Positions 8,005-14,888 of a stretch of DNA of 15,484 nucleotides are shown here, one piece after another (position 1 is the stretch's first letter; each line of letters begins with the position of its first letter). This stretch comes from CAINEC01 sp046073825 (GTDB lineage: Bacteria; Bacteroidota; Bacteroidia; AKYH767-A; OLB10), in NCBI GenBank assembly GCA_046073825.1, contig JBJTMY010000079.1, positions 1 through 15,484 of the forward strand, read 5' to 3'. Made by a program: the position numbers and the translations under genes. The notes beneath the pieces are model-generated. The model did not search any database and was not told the DNA's origin. It saw only the letters and a list, made by a program, of their open reading frames with translations.

Positions 8005-8931
8005 ATGAAAGTCTATCAAGGTGTTGAGAGTTTTCCCAATTTACCCCATGTTGTCTTAACCATGGGAACTTTTGACGGGGTTCATTATGGACATCGGAAG
8101 ATATTAAAACGTTTGTTGGATACGGCAAAAATGAATGAAGGTACAGCAGTGGTGATGACATTTCATCCGCATCCGAGGGCTGTTTTGTTCCCCGAGCAAA
8201 CTAATTTAAAGCTTTTAAGCACCGTATCAGAAAAAATTGCATTGCTAGATTCAATAGGAGTTGAGCATTTAATCATTCAGCCTTTTGATCTGGAATTTTC
8301 AAAGGTATCGCATCGTCAATTTGTCGAAGATTTTTTGATTGATAAAATTAAAATGAAATGCATGGTGGTGGGGTATGATCACCAGTTTGGACATAATCGT
8401 CAAGGTAATTTTGACGAATTAATGAAGTTGTCGACGGCGTTTGATTTCGAAGTTGAAAAAATTCCGGAGCAAGAAATTGAAGAGATTGTGGTGAGTTCTA
8501 CAAAAATCCGTAATGCTCTTTCTTCCGGTGATGTGGTCTTCGCAAATCAGTTATTGACTTATCGATACCCATTATCCGGTAAAGTTGTTAAAGGGAATCA
8601 AATTGGACGAACTTTGGGCTTCCCAACTGCAAATATATTGTTGTCTGATAGTTTTAAGTTGATTCCTGAGGATGGTGTTTATTCCTGCAAGGTTGTTTTG
8701 AATGATGAACTTTTGAATGGAATTGTAAGCATTGGCAATCGTCCTACCTTTAACGATTCAAAAAAATCAATTGAGGTTCATATTTTTAATTTCGATAAGG
8801 ATATTTACGATGAAACAATCACAATTGAGTTTGTAAAGTACGTGCGAGCACAAAAGAAATTTAATCTTGTTGACGATTTGGTTGTTCAAATCAGAGAAGA
8901 TATTGCACACGCGATAGAACATCTTGGTTAA
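8005..8931 (+). CDS. ribF: Bifunctional riboflavin kinase / FAD synthetase
   Basis: This 308-residue protein has the usual length and two domains of prokaryotic RibF. The N-terminal adenylyltransferase domain carries TMGTFDGVHYGHRKIL (19-34, with the HxGH-like nucleotidyl-transfer motif) and VSSTKIRNAL (163-172). The C-terminal flavokinase domain carries GRTLGFPTAN (201-210), with the PTAN motif binding MgATP, and GVYSCKV and IGNRPTF further on. It phosphorylates riboflavin to FMN and then adenylates FMN to FAD in the cytoplasm. It is transcribed away from atpDC from a 164-base shared intergenic region; I see no clear promoter on its side and no FMN riboswitch. Its products would serve the flavin-reductase-like protein nearby, but that link is only functional inference. 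Confidence 0.97.
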   Translation: MKVYQGVESFPNLPHVVLTMGTFDGVHYGHRKILKRLLDTAKMNEGTAVVMTFHPHPRAVLFPEQTNLKLLSTVSEKIALLDSIGVEHLIIQPFDLEFSKVSHRQFVEDFLIDKIKMKCMVVGYDHQFGHNRQGNFDELMKLSTAFDFEVEKIPEQEIEEIVVSSTKIRNALSSGDVVFANQLLTYRYPLSGKVVKGNQIGRTLGFPTANILLSDSFKLIPEDGVYSCKVVLNDELLNGIVSIGNRPTFNDSKKSIEVHIFNFDKDIYDETITIEFVKYVRAQKKFNLVDDLVVQIREDIAHAIEHLG

Positions 8932-8995
8932 ATTGACGTATACCATTTGTCATTATTAAATTAAATATCGACTTTCGATTCATAAATACTAACTG

Positions 8996-9601
8996 GTGAA
9001 GATTTATAAAATCATTTTTACTTTTTTTCTCGGAACATTAGCGATGCATGCTAATTGTCAAATTTTGCTCGATTCACTTTCCCTTTCTCAACAAAAAATA
9101 TTCAAGGATTTAAATAGCGCGCTGTCACAACCAGATTCTGTTTTTGCACTCGATTTAAGTAAGAAAAAATTGAAGGTCGTTCCTGAAGAGTTGAAGCAAT
9201 TGCACAACTTACAATTGCTAAAATTAGAGAAGAATAATTTAAAGGAAATTCCATCTTGGATTGGTGATTTAACCAATTTGCAATACTTAGATTTAAGTAA
9301 CAATAATCTTGTAGAGCTCCCTGTTTCTATCGGGAAACTAGAGAATGTTTATTATCTTGGGTTGAATAAAAATTTGATTGAGAATTTGCCGCATGAAATT
9401 GGTCAAATGAAAAGTTTGCAAGTGTTAGAGATGTGGGATAATGAATTAATAGCTATTCCGGAAGAAATGAAAAATTTGCGTAATCTTCAAACGCTAGAAT
9501 TAAGAGGGATTTTATTTTCTGATCAAGAGCAAGAGCAGATCGAAAACTTGCTGCCCGATACCAATGTGTTGTTTTCCCCAAGTTGTAATTGTTCCAACTA
9601 A
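8996..9601 (+). CDS. Secreted leucine-rich-repeat protein
   Basis: The start is a GTG at 8996, chosen because it yields a signal peptide (MKIYKIIFTFFLGTLAMHANCQ). The mature protein has a short helical lead-in and about five to six leucine-rich repeats of 23 residues from about 50 to 171, with the pattern L-x-x-L-x-L-x-x-N-x-L-x-x-I/L-P (for example LQLLKLEKNNLKEIP, LQYLDLSNNNLVELP). The tail has two cysteines close together (SPSCNCS, 197 and 199). LRR proteins are protein-interaction scaffolds, and the export signal points to the periplasm or outer surface. There is no T9SS sorting domain and no good lipobox at Cys21. It lies between ribF and the ABC permease on the same strand, but a shared function is not evident. 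Confidence 0.85.
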   Translation: MKIYKIIFTFFLGTLAMHANCQILLDSLSLSQQKIFKDLNSALSQPDSVFALDLSKKKLKVVPEELKQLHNLQLLKLEKNNLKEIPSWIGDLTNLQYLDLSNNNLVELPVSIGKLENVYYLGLNKNLIENLPHEIGQMKSLQVLEMWDNELIAIPEEMKNLRNLQTLELRGILFSDQEQEQIENLLPDTNVLFSPSCNCSN

Positions 9602-9642
9602 ATTTCTTTAAATACCAATAAAAGTGATAATATTGCCTCTAT

Positions 9643-10266
9643 ATGAATGGGCAATCAAATTCACCATGGCAATTAATCTGGCAAAGGTTTAAACAGAACC
9701 GGTTTGCAATATTCGGGTTAGGAGTAGTATTAATAACTGTTTTTTTTGCGGTCTTTTCTTATTTGTTTATTCCTGATAAATCAAGTTATGCAAATCAAAT
9801 GTGCCTTGAGGCAAGTATGTTGCCTCCCGGATCAAGTATTCATTTCTTAAAAGTAAAATCGAATGTTTCAGTTGAAAGAACTAGTTTGAGAAGTTTTTTT
9901 TTAGGAAGTGACGAAAAGTTTCAAATGATACCTGTTTCAAAGTATTCATTGGTTAATGGTGTTGTAAGTTATCAAGTATTAGGAGGCGCTAACGGTGAGT
10001 GGGATACAAAAAAAACAAATGAATTAGTGTTACAAGATTCGAATGATTCCAATAGCTTTTTATTTTCCAATTATTATTTGTTGGGGACTGATAAATTTGG
10101 TCGAGATGTTTTCAGTCGATTAATTCTCGCTTCTCGAGTATCAATTGCTGTAGGGTTTATTGCTGTTATTATTTCTCTTTTAATCGGGGTTACATTAGGG
10201 GCATTAGCAGGATATTATCGTGGTATAACAGATGATTTGATTACTTGGCTTGTGAATGTGATTTGA
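9643..10266 (+). CDS. OppC/DppC-type ABC transporter permease, N-terminal part (residues 1-207), broken at an inversion junction
   Basis: This is the first part of an inner-membrane permease for peptide/nickel-type ABC importers. A cytoplasmic start (SPWQLIWQRFKQNRFAIFG) is followed by TM1 at about 21-43 and a long extracytoplasmic loop to about 145. The family signature LGTDKFGRDVFSR (147-159) and TM2 at about 166-190 follow. The frame stops at TGA (10264-10266), but that stop exists only because the sequence changes after 10265. The uninterrupted continuation, from W208 onward, is at 15368-14885 on the opposite strand, and 10150-10265 is duplicated there exactly. The intact gene would encode 368 residues. 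The true protein should end with the EAA loop and TMs found in that other piece. Confidence 0.9.
   Translation: MNGQSNSPWQLIWQRFKQNRFAIFGLGVVLITVFFAVFSYLFIPDKSSYANQMCLEASMLPPGSSIHFLKVKSNVSVERTSLRSFFLGSDEKFQMIPVSKYSLVNGVVSYQVLGGANGEWDTKKTNELVLQDSNDSNSFLFSNYYLLGTDKFGRDVFSRLILASRVSIAVGFIAVIISLLIGVTLGALAGYYRGITDDLITWLVNVI
10150..10265. repeat. 116-bp perfect inverted repeat, left copy (partner 15369-15484)
   Basis: Every base of 10150-10265 is the reverse complement of 15484-15369. The first mismatch is at 10266 versus 15368, and the other end is set by the end of the window. The repeat is ordinary permease coding sequence (codons 170-208), with no terminal motifs, target-site duplication or recombinase nearby, so it does not look like a mobile element. 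Confidence 0.97.
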
Positions 10267-10821
10267 AATAATCTCATATAACTCCTTCTTCAACTTACCA
10301 ATCTCACGAGCTGTAATTTCGATGTCAGAAGCCTGGCCTTCCGCTCCACCCAATGGTTGGTGAATCATTACACGAGCATGTTGCAATGCACTACGCTTTC
10401 CTTTTGTTCCGGAACATAATAATACAGCTCCCATTGATGCGGCCATTCCTGTACACACCATCGCCACATCGGGCTGGATATATTGAATGGTATCATAGAT
10501 TCCAAGACCTGCATAAACAGATCCGCCTGGACTATTCATATAAATAGTAATATCACGTTTTGCGTCAGAAGATTCAAGAAATAGCAACTGTGCTTGAATA
10601 ATATTTGCCACATAATCGTTGATACCAGTACCAAGGAAAATGATTCTATCCATCATTAAACGAGAGAATACATCCATTTGAGCAATGTTTAGCTGACGTT
10701 CCTCGATAATAGTTGGAGAGATATAATCAGCATACACTGAATTAATATAGCTACCTACTCCATTACTACTCATACCACGGTGCTTAACCGCGTATTTCAT
10801 GAATTCATTACGAAAGTCCAT
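10266..10821 (-). CDS. clpP: ATP-dependent Clp protease proteolytic subunit, 3' end lost at the junction
   Basis: ClpP starts at ATG 10821 and is recognisable through residue 188 or so: IIEERQLNIAQMDVFSRLMMDRIIFLG, NSPGGSVYAG, then catalytic Ser129 in GMAASMGAVLL and catalytic His154 in VMIHQPLGG. Homologues continue after the helix ending ELYEIISNH with about 35 residues that include the catalytic Asp (a DADRDYW-like motif). Here that part is absent. Downstream of 10266 the frame runs through antisense permease sequence for about 17 meaningless residues (to a stop at 10204). The tetradecameric ClpP with ClpX/ClpA degrades unfolded proteins in the cytoplasm; this copy as written could not be active. 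It lies 24 bases after tig, the usual tig-clpP arrangement. The truncation most likely reflects a chimeric join rather than the real gene. Confidence 0.93.
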
Positions 10822-10845
10822 AATTGTATTTTATGATTTTAATTA

Positions 10846-12222
10846 TTAATGATGGTGATGTTGATGTTGATGCTTGCTCATAATATCGACAAACTCTTCA
10901 TGCGTTACACCTTTAACGTCCTTTTTAATAATTTGGTTTAGGTATTCAAAAACTTTTCTACCTGTTAGATTTTCTATTACTCGCTGGATATTATTTTGGT
11001 CGCCTAAATAACGTTTCACCATGTCAGCTAAGGAATCATCATTTAATAAATGAGCTTGTCCATAGCGAAGATATTGATCTACGATTAATGATTTTGCATA
11101 ATTTTCAATTTCTTCTGGAGTAATTTGCATGTTATTATCAGAATAAATCTTATTCTCGATTAATCTCCATTTTAAATCACGCGCATATTGATTGTACTCA
11201 CGAGCTAATTGTTCTTCGGTAATTTTATCATTTGCAGACAATAACCAACGCTTCAAAAACTCATCAGGTAACTCCATGTTGGCTTCGTGTAACAAGGCAT
11301 CTTCTAATTCATGCTTGATGGAATGTTCGCTTTCATATTTATATCCTTCAGCGATTTCTGATTTAATCTTCTCTCTAAACCCTTCGATATCAGTCACAAC
11401 ACCATCACCATATAATTGATCAAATAAATCCGTAGTTAATTCAGCATTTTCCACCTTATTAATACGCTCAATAGTAAATCGAAAATTCTTATCGTATGCG
11501 GATAAATCTTCCGACTTCAATCCTAACATGTATTTTACTTCATCTGGTGATTTTACCGCCTGCACAGGATTAAAAACGACCACATCCATGACCTTTTTAT
11601 CAATAAACTGAGGGCGCACGTCAGAATCAGTAATTTTATCTAATAAAATAAAACTTTGATTGGTATGGCCACCTTCAACAATATTTCCAGTAGCATCTAA
11701 TTCCTGAAAAGTTCCATAAACCGAACATTCAGCATCTGAAACTTCAGGACTTATGTATTTTCCATAACGACGTTGCAGTTTTGAAATTTCATCATCAATC
11801 ACTTTACTATCTACGGCAATCTCGTATGCGGTAAACGTTTTTGAAGGAGGAAGAGTAAAATTCACATCAGGTGCTAATCCCATTTCAAACGCAAATTCAA
11901 AATTGGATGGATTATCCAACGACATTTCAAAATTATTATCTGGTTTAGGCATTGGATTACCTAAAACCTTTACATTATTATCACTAATATGCTTATCTAC
12001 GGCATCAGAAACAATTTTATTCAATTCTTCTACTAATAGTGCTTTACCGTACATTTTACGGACAAGTCCTGTTGGCACCATACCCTTTCTAAAGCCAGGC
12101 ATATTTACCTGCTTAGCATATTTTTTAATTGCCGAATCAACCGCTGGATTATAATCCTCTGGGGTAATTTGAACCTTCAAAACAGCATTTAAACTGTCAA
12201 TTTTTTCTTGAATAATATTCAT
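10846..12222 (-). CDS. tig: Trigger factor chaperone with natural His-rich tail
   Basis: A 458-residue ribosome-associated chaperone. The N-terminal ribosome-binding domain has the signature MPGFRKGMVP (41-50), which docks at L23 near the exit tunnel, in an otherwise typical start (VLKVQITPEDYNPAVDSAIKKYAKQV). The middle region, about 145-250, occupies the place of the FKBP-type peptidyl-prolyl isomerase domain but is poorly conserved, as is usual in this phylum. The remainder is the helical substrate-binding cage. The protein ends SKHQHQHHHH, with six His in the last eight residues; TF in other bacteria binds nickel through His-rich tails in some cases, but that is only an analogy here. clpP follows 24 bases downstream, so the two are probably cotranscribed. 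It starts at ATG 12222, with no obvious promoter of its own. Confidence 0.96.
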   Translation of the reverse strand: MNIIQEKIDSLNAVLKVQITPEDYNPAVDSAIKKYAKQVNMPGFRKGMVPTGLVRKMYGKALLVEELNKIVSDAVDKHISDNNVKVLGNPMPKPDNNFEMSLDNPSNFEFAFEMGLAPDVNFTLPPSKTFTAYEIAVDSKVIDDEISKLQRRYGKYISPEVSDAECSVYGTFQELDATGNIVEGGHTNQSFILLDKITDSDVRPQFIDKKVMDVVVFNPVQAVKSPDEVKYMLGLKSEDLSAYDKNFRFTIERINKVENAELTTDLFDQLYGDGVVTDIEGFREKIKSEIAEGYKYESEHSIKHELEDALLHEANMELPDEFLKRWLLSANDKITEEQLAREYNQYARDLKWRLIENKIYSDNNMQITPEEIENYAKSLIVDQYLRYGQAHLLNDDSLADMVKRYLGDQNNIQRVIENLTGRKVFEYLNQIIKKDVKGVTHEEFVDIMSKHQHQHHHH

Positions 12223-12261
12223 GGATATACTTATTTACTTAATTGATTTACATTTAATAAA

Positions 12262-12293
12262 GAAGGCAGCCATGCTAGTGCAAAGCTGCCTTC
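12262..12293 (-). terminator. Hairpin between tRNA-Leu and tig, possible terminator or processing site
   Basis: A perfect 9-bp stem (GAAGGCAGC with GCTGCCTTC) encloses a 14-base loop. On the minus strand it lies just after the 3' end of tRNA-Leu and 40 bases before the tig ATG. The T-run after the stem is weak (TTTATT), so it may be a leaky terminator or a processing structure within a tRNA-tig-clpP transcript. Confidence 0.5.
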
Positions 12294-12304
12294 CATTTGA
12301 TTTG

Positions 12305-12386
12305 TGCGCATGGAGGGACTCGAACCCCCACGCCGTGAAGCACCAGATCCTAAGTCTGGCGCGGCTACCAATTACGCCACATGCGC
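12305..12386 (-). tRNA. tRNA-Leu (anticodon UAG)
   Basis: The minus strand folds as a class II tRNA. The 7-bp acceptor stem is GCGCATG with CATGCGC, the D-arm has the sequence TAATTGGTAG, and the anticodon stem CCAGA/TCTGG encloses CTTAGGA with anticodon TAG. A long variable arm (TGCTTCACGGCGT) and a standard T-arm GGGGGTTCGAGTCCCTC follow. The discriminator base is A at 12305, as required for leucine. The 3' CCA is not encoded. It reads CUA codons and lies upstream of tig on the same strand. Confidence 0.97.
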
Positions 12387-12397
12387 AAATCAGATAA

Positions 12398-12418
12398 ATT
12401 ATTCGAACCTTGAATAAT
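12398..12418. repeat. Short inverted repeat upstream of tRNA-Leu
   Basis: ATTATTC (12398-12404) is paired with GAATAAT (12412-12418) across a 7-base spacer. It lies 12 bases upstream of the tRNA 5' end, in the leader or promoter region. The rest of the gap 12387-12569 is AT-rich and shows no convincing gene. TAATTTTG (minus strand, just beyond at about 12429-12436) fits the -7 consensus, without a -33 TTG at the right distance. Confidence 0.4.
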
Positions 12419-12569
12419 CTGGACGCAAAATTAAATTATTTAAAGAACATATTAAAGAACAATCCAAAAATATCGTATAATTCTTTTTTGAATCGGGTCG
12501 CAAAAATAGCAATCATTGACTTATCTTTTGCAAATTCGCAGTATCATTTTCATCTTAATTCAATAAAAA

Positions 12570-13457
12570 ATGTTAAAAATTATTCCATCACAACTTAAAG
12601 TATCTGAGGTTCACCAATATATGCTTGATTCAATTGCTCCACGACCCATAGCATTTGTATCAACAATAAATAATAACGGGCAAGTAAATTTGAGTCCTTT
12701 TAGTTTTTTTAATGCTTTTGGTGCCAATCCTCCTATTTTAATTTTCAGTCCAGCGTTACGCGGAAGAGACGGAGCCACTAAAAACACCCTCGACAATATT
12801 CATGAAGTGAAAGAATGCGTAGTTAATATCGTTGATTACAATATGGTTCAACAAATGTCACTTGCAAGTACTGAATACCCCAAAGGCATTAATGAATTCA
12901 CTAAATCAGGCTTGACCGAAGAAAGATCGGAGCTTGTTAAACCTCCGCGTGTAAAGGAATCTCCAGTACAAATGGAATGCATTGTTAAAGAAGTTGTTTC
13001 CACCGGCGACAAGGGTGGTGCTGCACAGTTGGTAATTTGCGAAATTGTCATGATGCACATAAAAGAAGAAATATTAGGAGAAGATCGACGAATAGACCCT
13101 ATTAAAATCGACCAGGTGGCTCGAATGGGAGGAAATTGGTACACTAGAGCTGCTAAAGGACTATTTAGCATTCCAAAGCCTCTAACCACCCTTGGAATTG
13201 GCGTGGATCAACTACCTGTCTTTATTAAAAACAGTAAAATTTTAACCGGAAACGACTTAGGAATGCTTGGGAATACCGAAAACATTCCTACTGAAACCGA
13301 AATAAATGAATTTAAAAGTCGAGAAGACGTGAAGAATTTTCTGAGCTCCCTAGAGGGAGATTCAGAGAATTTAACAACTGCAGTGCACATTGCCGCACAC
13401 AAGCTCCTATCTGATAACAAAATACATGATGCCTGGTTATTACTAATGTCTATATAA
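12570..13457 (+). CDS. Flavin-reductase-like protein (FMN-binding split barrel, DIM6/NTAB type)
   Basis: This 295-residue protein has at its N-terminus the flavin reductase-like split-barrel domain (about 10-200): SIAPRPIAFVSTINNNGQVNLSPFSFFNAFGANPPILIFSP (21-61) carries the R-P-I-A-x-V-S-T and N-L-S-P-F-S-x-F-N motifs that bind FMN, and KECVVNIVD and SPVQMECIV follow as barrel strands. The family includes FMN-binding oxidoreductases that reduce or bind flavin and pass electrons to partners. The C-terminal ~95 residues (from about GNDLGMLGNTENIPT) form an extra helical region common in the Bacteroidota members; I do not recognise its role. The gene reads away from tRNA-Leu and has no close operon partner; it ends 204 bases before the SWIB gene. 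Substrate and partner are unknown. Confidence 0.88.
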   Translation: MLKIIPSQLKVSEVHQYMLDSIAPRPIAFVSTINNNGQVNLSPFSFFNAFGANPPILIFSPALRGRDGATKNTLDNIHEVKECVVNIVDYNMVQQMSLASTEYPKGINEFTKSGLTEERSELVKPPRVKESPVQMECIVKEVVSTGDKGGAAQLVICEIVMMHIKEEILGEDRRIDPIKIDQVARMGGNWYTRAAKGLFSIPKPLTTLGIGVDQLPVFIKNSKILTGNDLGMLGNTENIPTETEINEFKSREDVKNFLSSLEGDSENLTTAVHIAAHKLLSDNKIHDAWLLLMSI

Positions 13458-13538
13458 CAACTATTTATTTTTCACTCTTAATTAAATACAATTTAAATTT
13501 ATATAATATTATTACTATCACTTTTTTTTCATTCAAAG

Positions 13539-13611
13539 CTCCCTCTATATCCTCAGAGTAAGCACACTGTTAACATTGTTAATAAATTTTCAGAGTGAAC
13601 TCCCTCTGAAA
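13539..13611 (+). promoter_or_regulatory. Structured upstream region of the SWIB/H1-like gene
   Basis: The 204-base gap 13458-13661 holds no gene but shows concentrated symmetry. TTAACA-T-TGTTAA at 13570-13582 is a perfect palindrome around one base, as in a dimeric repressor site. TTTCAGAG (13588-13595) and CTCTGAAA (13604-13611) form an 8-bp hairpin with an 8-base loop. CTCCCTCT occurs twice (13539-13546, 13600-13607) and TCAGAGT twice (13553-13559, 13590-13596). This suggests regulated transcription or an mRNA leader structure for the downstream gene. The elements are visible; their function is inferred. Confidence 0.45.
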
Positions 13612-13661
13612 GAATCTTGCATTTATTTTAGCATCACTCAATCGTTAACACAATAACTAAC

Positions 13662-14093
13662 ATGGCAAAGAAAACTGCAAAGAAGGCAGCTCCTAAGAAA
13701 GCTGCTAAGAAAGCTGCTCCTAAAAAAGCTGCTAAGAAAGCTGCTCCTAAGAAAGCTGCTAAGAAAGTTGCTCCTAAGAAAGCTGCTAAAAAAGCTGCTC
13801 CTAAGAAAGCTGCTAAGAAGGCTACAAAAGCAAAAACTAAGCGTACTCCAAACGCTGCTTTCATGAAGCCAATGAAAATTTCTGACACTTTAGCTGCGGT
13901 AGTAGGCAACAAGCCTCTTCCACGTACTGAAGTTGTTAAAGCTTTATGGGCTTACATTAAGAAAAACAAATTGCAAGATCCAAAAGAGAAGCGTAACATC
14001 AACGCTGATGCAAACTTGCAAAAAGTATTCGGTGGAAAGAAAACAGTTTCAATGTTTGAAATGACTAAATTAGTTAGCAAGCATTTATCGTAA
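13662..14093 (+). CDS. SWIB/MDM2-domain protein with histone-H1-like Lys/Ala-rich N-terminal tail
   Basis: A 143-residue, strongly basic protein in two parts. Residues 1-63 are a disordered Lys/Ala/Pro tail built on five copies of A-A-P-K-K-A-A-K-K (9-53, one copy starting with Val), like the C-terminal tails of histone H1 and of chlamydial Hc proteins. Residues about 66-143 form a SWIB/MDM2 domain: AAFMKPMKISDTLAAVVG, then PRTEVVKALWAYIKKNKLQDPKEKRNINAD, then LQKVFGGKKTVSMFEMTKLVSKHL. SWIB domains occur in eukaryotic chromatin remodellers and in some bacteria, including Chlamydia. The combination predicts a nucleoid-associated protein that binds DNA through the tail. A strong terminator follows, and structured DNA precedes it, so it is a monocistronic and probably regulated gene. 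Function is inferred from domains only. Confidence 0.9.
   Translation: MAKKTAKKAAPKKAAKKAAPKKAAKKAAPKKAAKKVAPKKAAKKAAPKKAAKKATKAKTKRTPNAAFMKPMKISDTLAAVVGNKPLPRTEVVKALWAYIKKNKLQDPKEKRNINADANLQKVFGGKKTVSMFEMTKLVSKHLS
13686..13820 (+). repeat. In-frame tandem repeat, 5 x 27 bp, coding A-A-P-K-K-A-A-K-K
   Basis: Five units of 27 bases (GCTGCTCCTAAGAAAGCTGC and the next 7 bases) with a few synonymous changes plus one GCT to GTT change. Copies are nearly identical in nucleotides, so the number could change by slippage or unequal recombination without shifting the frame. A shadow ORF on the opposite strand is a by-product of the repeat. Confidence 0.9.
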
Positions 14094-14110
14094 TTCTACC
14101 ATTACAAAAT

Positions 14111-14142
14111 AAAAAAAGGCGAACACAGTTTCGCCTTTTTTT
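14111..14142 (+). terminator. Rho-independent terminator after the SWIB gene
   Basis: A perfect 13-bp stem (AAAAAAAGGCGAA with TTCGCCTTTTTTT) with a 6-base loop, 18 bases after the SWIB stop. It ends in a T-run on the plus strand, with an A-run on the other side, so it could also work for leftward transcripts. Confidence 0.9.
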
Positions 14143-14177
14143 ATTTTTACTATTTTTAAACTTCTAATAATACACTT

Positions 14178-14888
14178 ATGCACGATCACCACGACCACCA
14201 TATTGAAGAACATTTTACCAGCAGTGAATTGGTAAGAGACATTGTAATTGGAATGGCGGACGGTCTTACTGTTCCATTCGCATTAGCGGCTGGAATTAGC
14301 GGAGCTGTAGATTCAAATGCGATTGTAATTACTGCTGGAGTTGCCGAAATCATTGCAGGATCAATAGCGATGGGACTTGGAGGTTACCTTGCAGGAAAAA
14401 CAGAAGCTGATCATTATGCTGCCGAATTAAAGCGAGAATATTACGAAGTAGATCACTTGCCTGAGCGAGAGAAACAAGAAGTTAAAGATGTTTTAGGTCA
14501 ATATGGAATTAGTTTAGCGACGCAAAACCAAGTTGCTGAAGAGCTATCATTAAATAAAGATAAATGGGTCGAGTTTATGATGAAATTCGAATTAGGATTG
14601 GAAGAGCCTCACCCAGACAGAGCAAAAAAGAGCGCCTTTAACATCGCTGCATCATATATTGTTGGAGGGTTGATTCCATTAAGTGCATACTTTTTTACTA
14701 ATCACCCACACGAAGGCATTAAATATTCGGCCGTAATTACCTTAGTTGCATTAGCCGCTTTCGGATATTTCAAAAGTAAAGTTACAGGGCAAAATAAATT
14801 AAAGGGGGCATTAAGAACTATGTTTGTTGGAGCTATTGCTGCTGCTGCTGCCTATTTTATTGCTACGTGGATAGACCAAGTATTTTAA
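14178..14888 (+). CDS. VIT1/CCC1-family Fe2+/Mn2+ transporter with His-rich N-terminus
   Basis: This 236-residue membrane protein has the VIT1/CCC1 layout of five membrane segments. TM1 contains the conserved DGLTVPFALAAGISG (28-42), and TM2 covers about 47-71 (EIIAGSIAMGLGGYLAGK). The cytosolic metal-binding segment at about 75-150 is rich in Glu (EADHYAAELKREYYEV, PEREKQEV, ELGLEEPHPDRAKK), and TM3-5 lie at about 153-173, 182-200 and 211-232. The family moves Fe2+ or Mn2+ out of the cytoplasm, usually coupled to protons. Its N-terminus MHDHHDHHIEEHF has six His in 12 residues, which may bind metal. It is preceded by a terminator, so it has its own promoter (not identified). Its stop overlaps the convergent permease stop by 4 bases, giving a tail-to-tail arrangement. 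Confidence 0.9.
   Translation: MHDHHDHHIEEHFTSSELVRDIVIGMADGLTVPFALAAGISGAVDSNAIVITAGVAEIIAGSIAMGLGGYLAGKTEADHYAAELKREYYEVDHLPEREKQEVKDVLGQYGISLATQNQVAEELSLNKDKWVEFMMKFELGLEEPHPDRAKKSAFNIAASYIVGGLIPLSAYFFTNHPHEGIKYSAVITLVALAAFGYFKSKVTGQNKLKGALRTMFVGAIAAAAAYFIATWIDQVF

Noticed and set aside
9602..9642. Promoter for the permease
   Set aside because: TAATATTG resembles a -7 box but there is no -33 TTG at suitable spacing; too weak to list.
10846..10875. Cloning-vector His-tag contamination at the end of tig
   Set aside because: The tail alternates His and Gln, runs straight into a native stop, and clpP follows at normal spacing, so it looks natural.
12410..12598. 62-residue plus-strand ORF before the flavin-reductase-like gene
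   Set aside because: It begins at a TTG, is low-complexity AT-rich coding, overlaps the start of the real gene, and has no recognisable domain.
13634..13912. 92-residue minus-strand ORF of Ala/Phe/Leu repeats
   Set aside because: It is the antisense reading of the 27-bp repeats of the SWIB gene.
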